In this document: positions 40,549-52,691 of the stretch, piece after piece
Layout: each line of letters starts with the position of its first letter
Position numbering within the stretch: position 1 is the first letter of the stretch
Source of the DNA: Larus michahellis
Taxonomy: Eukaryota; Chordata; Aves; Charadriiformes; Laridae
DNA: 64,000 bases
NCBI RefSeq assembly: GCF_964199755.1
Contig: NC_133903.1
Coordinates: 57,790,739-57,854,738 of the forward strand
Direction: 5' to 3'
Notes under the pieces: model-generated
The model's database searches: none
The model's input: only the letters and a program-made list of their open reading frames with translations
What the model was told of the DNA's origin: nothing
Program-made: the position numbers and the translations under genes

Positions 40549-40821
40549 GTAAGTGACTAATAGCATGCCAAACTTTACAATTTAGCTCAGCGATATAATG
40601 GATTGATGGCGCAGCTAAAATCCTTTAGAGGTAAACCATTGCCCAAGTCCAGGGCAAGGATCGGATCCAGCCGCACCTAGACTCCTCTCCGAGGAGTTTA
40701 GAAAGCAAGGGGGTCCTTTCCAAGCCTTGTGACTCAATGGGAGGGTCTCCTTAACAGATAGTGTGACCGTGGCCCCTAGGCAGTAAATAATCCGGGGTAC
40801 ATGGCCATGGAATCTGGTGAA
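40549..40821 (+). repeat. Junction segment with ERV-leader-like part (block 0)
   Basis: Contains GGATCCAGCCGCACC and GAGGAGTTTAGAAAGCA, also found after the ERVL-like LTRs at 24,930 and 47,745. It then runs to the marker GCGCTGTCACGTGCACTG at 40,822 used here to phase the higher-order units. Confidence 0.75.
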
Positions 40822-43800
40822 GCGCTGTCACGTGCACTGCTACCTTTGTTGAATCCCTGTGTGTGTGTGTTTCTAAATGTTTCTCTACTTTTCTCTTAGG
40901 AGTGAAGTTAATTGCTCTGATTGTCACAACCGCGTATTGCCTTGTCCGGCCCTGTATGGTGTTAAGTCTTGCATTGTTATTGCCCTTTCATCTTGACGGT
41001 CACTTCAGAGATTCTGTCCTAGGACTGGACTGTATTGTGATGTCTTTTATGGGTTCTTATGTGGCTGTGTATTGCCTCGTACTGCCCTGTATGGTGTTAC
41101 GTCTTGCGTTGTATGGCTCTGTTGTTGTCTTGACTGTCATCTGATCTATTCTGCCATTGTACGCCACCATGTTGTCACTTCCTTCATCAGCTGTTTTTTA
41201 TTTGACAGTATATTGCATTGTACTGCCATGTACGCTGTTACGTCTCGCATTGTATTGTCCTGTCACTGTCGTGTTTGTGATTTTAGACTTTGTGTTTAAA
41301 AATTTCACAGTCCACTGTAGTCCTACAATTGGCTGTTGTTGATTTAACTGTGTACTCGTTAAACAATTCCCAATCCCGTGCAGTCCTAGAATTGTTTGCT
41401 GTTTATTTGAGCGGGTAGTGGGTTGTACTGACACGCATAGTGATATGTCTTGTGTTGTATTACCCTTTCATTGTTTGGATTGTCATTTCAGCCATTGTGT
41501 TAAAAAATTCTCAATACCGTGCAGTTCTAGAATCATTTTCTTGTTATTTCACCATGTATTGGGTTGTAGTGCCCGGTATACTGTTAGGTCTTGCATTGTA
41601 TTGCCCTGGAACCATCTTGATTGATATCTGATATATTCTCGCATTGTAGTACACTGTCTCGTCAGTTTTGTAATGGGTTGTTCTCTGTTTGACTGCATAT
41701 TGCATTCTACTGCCCCCTATAATGTTATGTCTTGGATTCTATTGCTCAGTCATTTTATCGACTGCCATCTACGACTGGGATTGCAGCACACTCGTCTGTG
41801 GGTTTTCAATCGGCGGTTCGTTATTTTGACTACCTCTTGCCTCGTCCTGCCCCGTGTTGTGTTTTGTCTTGCATTGTATTGCCCTGTAATCGTCCTGACT
41901 ACCATTCCGGTATGTACTGCTCGGTCTTCCGGTTTTTTTTAAACGTTTGTTCTTTATTTGGCTGCGTATTGCATTGTAGTGCCCTGTGTGGTGTTCTATC
42001 TTGCATTGTATTGCCCTGTCGTTCTCTTCACTGTCATTGTAGATGCTCTCGGACAGTAGCCATCTGTATCATGGGGGTTTTACCCGGTGCTCTTTCTTTG
42101 ACCATGTATTGCCGTGCTACCGCCTTTGTGTTGGGTCTCGAATCGTGTTGCCGCGTCATTGTTTTGACTGCCATCTGATGCATCTTAGCATTATACTGTC
42201 CTCTATTGTCTTACGTTGTGCATTGTATTGTTCTGTCGTTATCTTGCCTGCTGTCTCACATCTGTTGGCGTTGTAACACACAGTATTGTGGGTCCCTTCG
42301 TCGGTTGTATATTGGACTGACTATTGCACTGTACTGCACTGTCTAACGTTATGTCTCAGATTCTGTTGTCCTGTAACTGTCTCGACCACCACCTGATGCT
42401 CCGTGGGATAGTGCTGCCCTGTATGTTGGGGTTTTGACAGGTTGTTCTTTCTTTAATTCTGTTTTGCATTGGACTGCCCCGTGTTGTGTTGCGTTTGGCA
42501 TTGTATTGCCATATAATAGTCCTGAGTGCCACGTGATATATTCTGGCATGGTACCGCACTGTGTTGTGGGTTTTTTTTAAGGGGTGGTTGATGTGAGTGT
42601 GTCTTGCCTTGTACTGCCCCGTATCGTGTTTTGTCTTGCGTTGTATTGCCCTGTCATTGTCTAGAAGGTCATTTTATACGTTCTGTCAGAGGACTGCACT
42701 GTATTGTGACTTCTTTAATAGGTTGTTTCTTTGACCGTGCAGTGTCTTGTAGTGCCCCATATCGTGTTATGCCTTGCGTTGTATTGCTCTGTTGTTGTCT
42801 CGCCTGACATCTGATAGATAGTCTGCCACTGTATGGCACTGTACTGTGAATTCTTTCCTTGGCTGTTCTTTATTTGAATGCGTATGGCGTTGTACCGCCC
42901 TGGATAGCTTTGTCTTGCATTGTATTGCCCTGACGTTGTCTTGCTTGTTATTTTAGATTGTCTGAGATTGTACTGCACTGTATTGTGAGTTTCTGAATTA
43001 GTTCTTCGGTTGTGTGTTCCATCACACCGTCCTGTATTGTTATGCATTGCATTGCCCCATCATTGTTTTGATGGTCACTGTAAACATTGTCGTAGGACTG
43101 CACTGTATTGTGGGTGTGTTGATCGGTTGTTCTTAATTTGGCTGCGTATTGCCTTGTGCTGCCCCGTGTTATGTTATGTCTTGCATTGCATTGGTCTATC
43201 ATTGTTTCGACTGTTGTTTTAGACTGTCTGGGATTGTACTGCACTGTATAGTGAATTATCGAATTGGTGGTTCTTTGTTTGACTGGTGTGGTGGTGCGGT
43301 GCCCTCCTCCCCGGTTTCCCACCCCCTCACCCCCCCAACCCCCTTTTCTCCCCTCCCCGCAGGCAACAGAGTCAACACACCGTCTGGCGTGGGGACTTTA
43401 GATATTTTTTTTTTCCCAGGCTGATATGACTAAAAGTCAATTAGCTGCCTCTACAACTAGTGGGCAGGAAGAGAGCCCTTGGAGCCTTCCTGCCCGGCAG
43501 CCGCCTGTTCGCCACCACCTCCGCTTGAGCGGGGATGCTCATGTAGGGTTCTGCTCCTCGAGGTTGAGAGATGCCTTGCCGCAGCAGAATCTGGGTAAGT
43601 GACTAATAGCATGCAGAACTTTGCAATCTTAGCTGAGTGATAGAACGGGTTGATGGCGCAGATAGAATCCTTTAGAGGGAAAGGGTTGCCCAAGGCCGGG
43701 GCAAGGATGGGATCCAGCCGCAGCTAGACTCCTCTCGGAGAAGGAGTTTAGAAAGCAAGGGGGTCCTTTCCAAGCCTCATGACTCAAGGGGAGGGTCTCC

Positions 43801-43871
43801 CTGACGGCTTGTCTGACCCTGGCCCATGGGCAGTAAATAACCCGGGGTACGTGGCCTTGGAATCTGGTGAA
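40822..43871 (+). repeat. Satellite higher-order unit, diverged copy (3,050 bp)
   Basis: It begins at GCGCTGTCACGTGCACTG and has about 16 monomers of 140 bp, then the junction segment. The pseudo-exon is 43,420-43,594 with donor CTGG|GTAAGT. It is clearly more diverged from the 49.8-64 kb units than those are from each other. Confidence 0.88.
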
Positions 43872-44215
43872 GCGCTGTCACGTGGGCTGCTACCTTTGTT
43901 GAATCACTGTGTGTGTGTTTCTAAACGCGCTCTGTTCTCTAGCCATCTATTTTCAGTGACTGGGACTTCTTCCCTGCATCCTTAAGATCTTAGGCCTTGA
44001 AGCCAGGCTTCCTGCACATACATCTTCTCAGTTTGAGAGTCATTTTGTGTGGGGTGTAATGTTTGTGGTTTTGTGTGTGTGTGTTTTTTTTTTTTTTAAC
44101 GGCAGGTTGTAGTGTTACTCTGGAAGGCATTTCTAAGTCAAAACAAGACCTTGTTGTGGGGTGGGCGGTGTGTGTCACACAGCGTTCCCCCTAAAAGTGG
44201 AGGGAGAGCATCTAG
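43872..44215 (+). repeat. Satellite/family A junction
   Basis: After the unit marker at 43,872 (here ...CACGTGGGCTGC) the satellite stops near 43,927. The next 290 bp match 19,540-20,245 of A1b with about 450 bp missing, including GGGACTTCTTCCCTGCATCC and GAAGCCAGGCTTCCTGCACA. This shows that a block reaching from A1b into B1 was copied here. Confidence 0.8.
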
Positions 44216-44820
44216 GAGGAAGATGCAGAGCTGGTGGTCGGGGAGAGGCTCAGGGGAGGGGGTGATGTGCTGTGGGGCTTTGGCAATGGCCCCTCTTCCC
44301 AGCAGGCTCCAGCTGGGGCTGAGGCAGCCTGTTTGGGACCCATGAGGTGAGCATGGGCTGGGCCAAGGGCTTAAAAAAAAGGCTGCCCTGGGGATGGGTC
44401 TGCTTCGCCAAGGGCCTCTAGCTTCCAAGTGGTCTGCCTGGGCACAGCTGCCTGCCAGCGCTGGCTGAGGAGTCAAACGAAGGGGGTTCTGACAGGTAGG
44501 TGCCTCCAGCCAGGAACAGACAGTCCTCGCAGCGAGGAAGGATCCCTCCCAGCCATCCCTGACAGAGCGCCCCACCAGCACAGAGCACCGGGAGCTCGCT
44601 GCCTTCGTCGGCTGCGCGTGTGAGCCTCATGGGACAAGAGCATTTCTCCCTGCCCACTCCTAGGTGGGCAAGGGTCAGGCCGCCAGCACCACAGAGGACG
44701 AAGGGACAGAGAGAGAAGCCTGTGAGCAGCGAAGGTCTCCCACACATGCCAGGAGCTGCGGTGAGTCATGTGCCCTCTTGTCCATGTCCAGGCCTTTCCC
44801 TGCCATGCCTCTTCCGATCT
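44216..44820 (+). repeat. B2 GC-rich segment, paralogous to 21,975-22,588
   Basis: Same landmarks as B1 (GGGGGTGATGTGCTGTGGGG, GAAGGATCCCTCCCAGCCAT). It stops at CTTCCGATCT where the CR1 is inserted. Confidence 0.85.
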
Positions 44821-45386
44821 AGGGAAGTGATCATCCCCCTGTACTCGGCACTGGTGAGGCCCCACCTCGAGTACTGCGTTCAGTTTTGGACCCCTCGCTA
44901 CAAGAGGGACATTGAGGTGTTGGAGCGTGTCCAGAGAAGGGCTACAAAGCTGGTGAGGGGTCTGGAGGACAAACCTTATGAAGAACAACTGAGGGAGCTG
45001 GGGTTGTTTAGCTTGGAGAAGAGGAGGTTGAGGGGAGACCTTATCACCCTCTACAACTACCTGAAAGGAGGTTGTAGAGAGATGGGGGCTGACCTCTTCT
45101 CCCTGGTGACAAGTGATAGGACGAGAGGAAACGGGTTCAAGTTACGTCAGGGGAGGTTTAGATTGGATGTTAGGAAACATTTTTTCACTGAAAGGGTTAT
45201 TAAACATTGGAATAGGCTGCCGAGGGAGGTGGTGGATTCACCATCCCTGGAGGCGTTTAAAAAAAGGGTAGATGGGGCACTTAGGGACATGGTTTAGAAG
45301 TGGCTCTTGTCAGGGTAGGTTAAAGGTTGGACTTGATGATCTTAAAGGTCCCTTCCAACCTCAGCAATTCTATGATTCTATGATTC
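44821..45386 (+). mobile_element. CR1 LINE fragment, 5'-truncated, in B2 only
   Basis: The 3' end of a CR1: C-terminal RT-region codons, 3' UTR and a terminal ATTCTATGATTCTATGATTC repeat. The flanks read GATCT before and ATCT after, and the uninterrupted GATCT is visible in B1 at 22,584-22,588. This supports a true insertion with a short target duplication of about 4 bp. Confidence 0.93.
44824..45297 (+). pseudogene. CR1 RT C-terminal remnant
   Basis: The open frame to 45,297 (TAG) contains [37 protein letters not shown] and a terminal [20 protein letters not shown], the standard CR1 C-terminus. It reaches the normal stop codon without a break. All catalytic RT motifs are missing through 5' truncation, so it is inert. 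An open frame upstream to 44,620 is B2 sequence joined by chance. Confidence 0.92.
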
Positions 45387-46825
45387 TATCTCTGCCTGCT
45401 GCCTTGCTTGTCCCGGCTTCTGGCTCCCCAAGGCTTTTTGCTCTTTTGCTTAATGCCAGCATGTTCTTTCTCCCCTTCTCCATTTCCTTTCTGTGCCTCT
45501 GCATTTCCAGCTCCCCATTCGCTATTATTTCATTCTTCCCACACTGCCTTCTTCGCTATTGCTTGTGAAAATTGCATTTGTAGGTCTCCCTCTACCCAGC
45601 AACCTGTCTCTATTTCTAGTGACTCCCTCTGCTCCACCCCTCATCCCTCTTCCAGTGTCCTTTCTCTGTGGCTGTCAGTCCGACTCCACCTCCTGCTACT
45701 TAATTTGCTACCTACCTGTATGGCCAGTACCCCGTTGCTTTCCAAATCTTTTTCTGTGTCTCCGTTTACCCAGATCCCTGTCTGTATTTTTTAATTCTTC
45801 TTGCTTGTCCTCTACTTCGTTACTTTTCCAATTTTGTTTCTTTGTCTTTATTCAGTTTGACCCTATTTTTTTTTTTGCTCCCTGTTTTCTTAATCTGTTT
45901 GTCTTTTAAATTTTCTTTCTATCAACTTTTATCCAGTTTGCCCTTTTCACCTTTAAATTTTTCCTGTCTTTCTCTTACCCCCTTGCTTTAAAAATTCTCT
46001 GTCTACTTCTATGAAGCTGCCAGTACCAATTTTTGCCTGTTCTGTATCGGTCTTGTACTCCTTTGCGTTTACACTTTTTTATTTATTTCGTTCTTGCTAT
46101 GTTTTTAATTTTTTTCCTTTCTTTCTGCAATCAGCCTTGCTTTTAAAAGGTTTGGGTTTTTTTCCATTTTTATCTGGTATATTTTTAACTGTTTTCTTAT
46201 TTCTTTAATGCAGAGGCTTTTTAGAATTTTCTTTCTACATCTCCGTTGCAGTTTGCCGTCCATGTTTCCTAATTATTTTGTTTTGTTTCCCCAATCCCCA
46301 TCACTTCTTAAATTTTGGGGTTTTTTTGTCTTGTTTGTTGTCTTTATGGCTTATCTTTTCATTGAATCATTGCTTGTCTTTCCTTTCTGGTGTTGCATTT
46401 AAAAATGGTCTTTCTACATGTGTCCTTGTTCGCTGTCCCTATTTTGGAATATTTCTCATTATTTACTCTACCGGCTACCGCTTTTTCAGTGTTCTTGCTA
46501 TGTATACCTTTGTTCTCTTTGCTGTCATTTTAAAATTATTTATTGTCTGTCTTTAATGCTGTTGCTTTTTAATTTTTTTTCTACGTCTCCGATTTAGTTT
46601 GCCATTGTTATTTTGTAATTTGTTTCCTTGCTCCTTTAATCATGGACGCTTTTAAGATTTTCTGTTTACGCTTATCTCCTTTGCTGTCTTTATTTTTAAT
46701 TGTTTCTTGTCTTTCCTTCGTGCCCTCTGTCTTTTTTATTTTCTTTCTAAGTGTTTCGAGTTCACCATTTCTATTCTCTAGGTTTTTTTTTTATTTTCTT
46801 AATTCCTGTGACTTATAAAATTTTA
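45387..46825 (+). repeat. Pyrimidine-rich satellite, about 85-bp period (B2)
   Basis: Paralogous to 22,590-23,995, with the same TTTAAAATTTTCTTTCTAC-type blocks. Several small deletions relative to B1. Confidence 0.75.
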
Positions 46826-47146
46826 TGTCTGAGCTCTTTCTCTCAGAAACCCGTCCTCAGCTGTGTTTGTGCCTCAGAGCCATGTTATCACCCTCTGTGC
46901 CATCTAGGATGCTTCTGTTTGGTCCCCAGCCTCCTGAGAACATCTGCACTCTGTTCCACTGCCCTCCCTCCACTTTCCTCCTCGTGTCCCTGTACCTTCT
47001 TCCGTCCCTATGGCCCATTCAGGACCCTTCTCATCATGTCACAACAGCTATCGATGCCTCCGAGGTTACCATGAGCACATATTCAGCTTTGTCATGGACT
47101 TCGCACACCCCTCTCCTTCCCTCAGAAGACTTCCCAAGTCCATATA
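46826..47146 (+). repeat. B2 segment with CTAGGATGCTT-type repeats
   Basis: Counterpart of 23,996-24,310, with ATGTCTGAGCTCTTTC at its start and CATCTAGGATGCTTCTG inside. No gene. Confidence 0.6.
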
Positions 47147-47727
47147 TGTGACACAGTGTCACACACCGAAGTTTTGCTTAGACCTGCGGAGCCTTGGGCT
47201 GCAATATGTAACCTAGCAGCATAGCAAACTTTGGCTGAACTCCTCCTTAGTCCAAGAAGGGTGGATAGTGGTTGTGTTTGAATTTGATATATTGGAACTT
47301 AACTAACACAATGAAATTGTATAAGTAATATTAATGAAGAGCGTATGCTTAACATTACAAATTTGAGTGACTGTTATGATCAAAGGAAAGGGAACTCTAA
47401 TTCTTGGAAACTAAGAAAGGGACCTTTCTATCCTGAGTCAGCAGAAGGATGAGATACAGGTGTGAGATGGGACGAAGATATCAGAAAACCAAGTAAGAGG
47501 GTAAAAGCACTTGCATCAAAACTCCAGTCATCGAAGAGGACATGTAAGGGCTGAACAATTCAATCGGAGAAGAGACACGCACTTCTCACGTGAAGACAGG
47601 CACGAATAGCTTATGTCACAGACTGTGAGGCTTCACAAAGCACAGGAAAAGTATCGAGGGGGTCCCTCGGCTCGAGCCATATTAAACCAAGTCTGTGACA
47701 GAATTTGTTGCCGAACCGTTCTTTACA
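47147..47727 (+). repeat. ERVL-like LTR in B2
   Basis: TGTGACACAG to TTCTTTACA, the same limits as 24,311-24,916, followed by GTCGGAGGCTAAGACTGG. By eye the two copies are about 85-90% identical. Present in both B copies, so it inserted before the duplication. Confidence 0.6.
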
Positions 47728-47842
47728 GTCGGAGGCTAAGACTGGATCCAGCTGCACCTAGACTCCTCCCTGAGAAGGAGTTTAGGAAGCAAGGCCTTCC
47801 AGTCTGAATGTCACTGCTCGGCAGGAGGGTCTCCTCGGCTCT

Positions 47843-47945
47843 GCTTCAACACCCAACGCTGTTCTTCAACACCCAACGCTGTTCTTCAACACCCAACGCT
47901 GTTCTTCAACACCCAACGCTGTTCTTCAACACCCAACGCTGTTCT
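47843..47945 (+). repeat. 20-bp tandem repeat, 5 units
   Basis: CTTCAACACCCAACGCTGTT repeated five times without change. B1 has a single related copy near 25,034. Confidence 0.97.
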
Positions 47946-49838
47946 TCTGTCCTCTCCTCCTTATAGCCGTGCAGCTATTAGTTCCCTGGCCTCCGAGGCA
48001 ACGTTTACTCAGTCTGGATCCCCTCCAGATTTAATCATCACGTTCCCTGACGCTTTTCTGTCTCTCCGGCTCTGTCGGGACTTTTCTTCTCCCGGTCACG
48101 ATGCCCCTCGGGAGTTTCCCGGTGACCGGCATGCATCTCGTAGCATTTTAGGTGGGTCCGTCTTTGAGATGTAGTGCACTCATTTGTTTCTCTGTGCTAC
48201 CTAGGATTCCCGTATTTCGTCTCCAGCCACCCGGGAACATGCGTACTCCCCTCAGACGATCATCCGAGTTCCTCCTAGTCCTCCGCCCAGCCTTCTTTTG
48301 TCTATCAGCACCCCTCGATGCCCCTTTTTTCACCCTCACCAAGCCTCCCGAGACCTTTCTGGAACTCCACAGCTCCTCATAGCATTTTATCTCCCTTTCT
48401 GTCTCTCTTGTTCCATCAGAGCCTCCCGTGCTTCTTTGCTACGTGGCGCCCCTTCATCTTTCTCTCTACCATCGAGGGCGTCTCCATGGAGTTCCGCTCT
48501 CACTCCTTCGTCTGTAGTTTGTCCGTACCTCTTCCTGAGGCTCCTAAAGCCTTGCTGCGTGTCCGAGCCTTTTTTTCCTACCCTACCCCCTCAGAACGCC
48601 TGCGCTTTTTAAAGCCTTGTCTTCCGAGTCCTTTCTTATACTCCACAGCACTTCAGCTCCCTTTCGATTTTGTTCTTTTTGTGCTCTCCAGAGCGCCCTT
48701 AACTTCTCTTTGATGCTTAGGATGCCTTTATTCTGTCCCCTGACGTCATCTGTACTTTGTCAAAATTCTCTTCAGAGTTCTGTCTTGTTATCTGTGAGGC
48801 TTATTCGGTCTCTCAGGCGGGGACTCGTTCGCTACCATCGCCGAGCTCTCGCAAGATATCCCTTAAGCGCCAGAACCTCATTTTAGCTCTGGAGCGCACT
48901 TTGCACCCCTTCTTTCCCTTCAGAACCTTTCCCAAGTTTGCAACGGTTAATGCCATCAGTCTTCCTGTTCTTTCTTGCTTTTGGTGCGCCTGAAGTCAGT
49001 CCCCTGAGGACAATCGTACTTTGCTCGATGCCCTGTTGATCTCATCGCATCCCAAGATATGTTTAGTTTCTCTGGCTCCTTCAGGACCTCTCTAATCTAT
49101 GCGATAACGCGTCTTGTTCTGCGAGAACCTTTTCCAAAGTCATCTATGTGCTCTAGAGCCTTGTGTTTGGTTTCTGTGGTATAATATTTTTCTACTTTGT
49201 ATTGGGTTTCCTAAAGATGTCTACCATAGTCTCAGATCTCCTCTTAGCCTTCATCTACTTCTATCCATATGTCCACTATGATGATTTTTGCTGCCTTTTA
49301 CAATTTGTTTTTCTTCTAGCTACTTAGATGTTAATTAGGGTGCTTTATGGAGGTTCAGGAAATACGTGACTTGTATTTCCATGCTTTTTTGTTGCTTTCT
49401 GTGTTTTGGGACTCAAGTAGCGCTGTTGAGTAAAAAGTCAAAGAGAGATTATCAACATGACTTGAAATTGCCAGTAATTTACAGTAAATACCGTATTTCA
49501 CAGAGGAATATGTTTTGGAGAAAGTTTTCTTACAGAATCTGATTCTGTTTTGTTACTCATCCCATCCACAAAGGGCTTCTGGCAGAAGTTCAGTAGTGCA
49601 CACGGTCTCGCTAGAAATAAGGAATGACCCCATAATAATATATCGTGTTTGGGTTTGTATTTTTTCCTTTTTGAAGGACACTTAAGTACCTAAATTGAAA
49701 TGATAATGTTATCATTGCATTGAATAAACTACTTTGCTATAGAGATTAGTCTGACGTTTATTTTTTTCCTATCTACATCCCGTAAAAAAATAATTTAATT
49801 GCTTACCTGGACACATCATTGATGCAATAGATGTAGCT
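47946..49838 (+). repeat. B2 right part, paralogous to 25,050-26,880
   Basis: Degenerate pyrimidine-rich repeats, then an AT-rich tail from about 49,150. It ends at GATGTAGCTGCA, and the satellite starts at 49,842 without spacer. No gene was seen. Confidence 0.65.
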
Positions 49839-49842
49839 GCAA

Positions 49843-52691
49843 GCGCTGTCACGTGCACTGCTACCTTTGTTGAATCCCTGTGTGTGTGTGTTTCTAAATG
49901 TTTCTCCCCTTCTCTCTTAGGAGTGAAGTGAATCGCTCTGTCTGCCACAACTGCATCTTGCCTTGTCCGGCCCCGTGTGGTGTCACGTCTTGCGTTGTAT
50001 GGCTCTGTTGTTGTCTTGACTGTCATCTGATCTTTTCTGCCGTTGTAGGCCACCGTATTGTCACTTCCTTCATCAGCTGTTTTCTATTTGACGGTGTATT
50101 GCATTGTACTGCCATGTACGCTGTTACGCTGTCTCGCATTGTATCGTCCTGTCAGTGTCGGGTTTGTGACTTTAGACTTTGTGTTTAAAACTTTCACAGT
50201 CCACTGCAGTCCGACAATTGGCTGTTGTTTATTGAACTGTGTACTCGTTAAACAATTCCCAATCCCGTGCAGTCCTAGAATTGTTTGCTGTTTATTTGAG
50301 CGGGTATTGGGTTGTGCTGACCCGTATAATGCTATGTCTGGTGTTGGATTACCCTGTCATTGTTTGGATTGTCATTTCAGCCATTGTGTTACAAAATTCT
50401 CAAGACCGTGCAGTTCTGGACTCGTTTTCTTTGTATTTCACCGTGTATCGGATTGTAGTGCCCGGTATAGTGTTAGGTCTTGCGTTGTATTGCTCTGGAC
50501 CAGTCTTGATTGATATCTGATATGTCCTCTCATTGCAGTGTGCTGTCTCGTCAGTTTTGTATGCAGTTCTAGAATCATTTTCTTTGTATTTCACCGTGTA
50601 TCGCATTGTAGTGCCCGGTATACTGTTAGGTCTTGCATTGTATTGCTCTGGATGCGTCTCGAATGATATCTGATAGTTTCTATCATTAGAGCGCGCTTTC
50701 TCGTCAGTTTTCTAATGGGTTGTTCCCTGTTTGACTGCAGATTGCATTCTACCGCCCCCTATAATGTTGTCTTGGATTCTGTTGCTCAGTCACTTTATCG
50801 AGTGCCATCTGCGACCAGGATTGCAGCGCACTCGTCTGTGGGTTTTTGATCGGCGGTTCATTATTTGACTACCTCTTTCCTTGTCCTGCCCCGTGTTGTG
50901 TTTTGTCTTGCATTGTATTGCCCTGTAATCGCCCTGACGACTGTCTGATCCGTTCCGGTATGTGCCGCTCGGTCTTGCGGGTTTTTTAAACGTTTGTTCT
51001 TTATTTGTCTGCGTATTGCCTTGTAGTGCCCTGTATGGCGTTCTGTCTTGCGTTGCATTGCCCTGTCGTTCTCCTCACTGTCATTGTAGACACTCTGGGA
51101 TAGTAGCCATCTGTATCGTGGGGGTTTTACCGGGTGCTCTTTCTTTGACCACCGTGTATTGCCGTGCTACCGCCTTTGTGTTGGGTCTCGAATTGTATTG
51201 CCGCGTCATTGTTTTGACTGCCATCTGATACGTCTGAGCATTAGACCGTCCTCTGTTGTCTTACGTTGTGCGTTGTATTGCTCTGTCGGTATCTTGCCTG
51301 CTGTCTGACCTCTGTTGGCGTTGGAAGGCACAGTATTGTGGGTCCCTTCGTGGGTTGTTTATTTGACTGACTATATCACTATACTGCGCTGTGTAATGTT
51401 ACGTCTCGGATTCTGTTGTCCTGTAACTGTCTCGACCGCCACCTGACGCCCTGTGGGATGGTACTGCCCTGTGTGTTGGGGTTTTGTCAGGTTGTTCTTT
51501 CTTTCATTCTGTTTTGCATTGTACTGCCCTGTGCTTTGTTACGTTTGGCATTGTATTGCCATGGAATTGTCCTGAGTGCCGCGTGATATATTGTGGCAGG
51601 GTGCTGCACTGAGCTGTCGTTTTTTTTTAAGGGGCGGTTGTTGATGTGAGTGTGTTTTGCCTTGTAGTGCCCTGTATCGTGTTTTGTCTTGCGTTGTAGT
51701 GCCTTGTCATTGTCTAGACGGTCATTTTATAGACGTTCTGTACTAGGACTGCACTGTATTGTGACTTCTCTGATAGGTTCTTGTTTCTTTGACCGTGCAG
51801 TGTCTTGTAGTGCCCCTTATCGTGTTACGCCTTGCGATGTGTCGCTCTGTCGTTGTCTCGACTGCCATCTGAGTGATAGTCTGGCATTGTATGGCACTGT
51901 ACTGTGAATTCTTTCCTTGGCTGTTCTTTATTTAATGGTGTATGGCGTTGTACTGCCCTGTGTAACTTTGTCTTGCATTGTATTGCCCTGACGTTGTCTT
52001 GCTTGTTATTGTATTGGTCTATCATTGTTTCGACTGTTGTTTTAGACTGTCTGGGATTGTACTGCACTGTGTTGTGAATTATTGAATCGGTTGTTCTTTG
52101 TTTGACCGGCGTGGTGGTGCGGTGCCCTGCCCCCCGCCGTTTCCCACCCCGTCACCCCCCCAACCCCCTTTTCTCTCCTCCCCGCAGGCAACAGAGTCAA
52201 CACACCGTCTGGACTGGGACTGAGTTATTTTTTTCCCAGGCTGATATGACTACAAGTCAATTAGCTTCCTCTACAAATAGTGGACAGGACAAGAGCCCTT
52301 GGAGCCTTCCTGCCCGGCAGCGGCCTGTTCGCCACCTCCTGCGCTTGAGCGGGGACGCTCACGTAAGGTTCTGCTCCTCGAGGTTGAGAGATGCCTTGCC
52401 ACAGCAGAATCTGGGTAAGTGACTAATAGCATGCAGAGCTTTGCAATCTTAGCTGAGTGATAGAACGGGTTGATGGCGCAGATAGAATCCTTTAGAGGGA
52501 AAGGGTTGCCCAAGGCCGGGGCAAGGATGGGATCCAGCCGCAGCTAGACTCCTCTCGGAGAAGGAGTTTAGAAAGCAAGGGGGTCCTTTCCGAGCCTCGT
52601 GACTCAAGGGGAGGGTCTCCCTGACAGCTCGTCTGACCCCGGCCCCTAGGCAGTAAATAACCCGGGGTACGTGGCCGTGCAATCTGGTGAA
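49843..52691 (+). repeat. Satellite higher-order unit U1 (2,849 bp)
   Basis: About 15-16 monomers of roughly 140 bp, then a GC-rich stretch (CCCCCCGCCG, CCCCCCCAACCCCC), the pseudo-exon, the leader-like fragment and a GTGTGTGT run. It includes the short 3' form (TTGTTATTGTATTGGTC at 52,006) and the extra internal monomer with ATGCAGTTCTAGAATC at 50,560. Confidence 0.95.
52188..52414 (+). pseudogene. Satellite-embedded pseudo-exon, U1 (representative)
   Basis: A long C/T tract ends CCCCGCAG (52,187). A second acceptor TTTTTTTCCCAG lies at 52,239, and the donor is CTGG|GTAAGT at 52,414/52,415. From the second acceptor the segment is 175 bp in all six higher-order copies. The frame related to the progenitor-like exon (40,298-40,548) has TAG where that exon has GAG, in every copy. 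A different frame, ADMTTSQLASSTNSGQDKS, is open for all 58 codons in all copies. That could be a new reading or simply reflect recent homogenisation. A third acceptor-like TCTCTCTTAG lies at 52,765. Confidence 0.5.

Noticed and set aside
44620..44823. Upstream extension of the CR1 frame in B2 as a fusion protein
   Set aside because: The first part is B2 sequence that has no conserved frame in B1. The fusion arises by chance at the insertion point.
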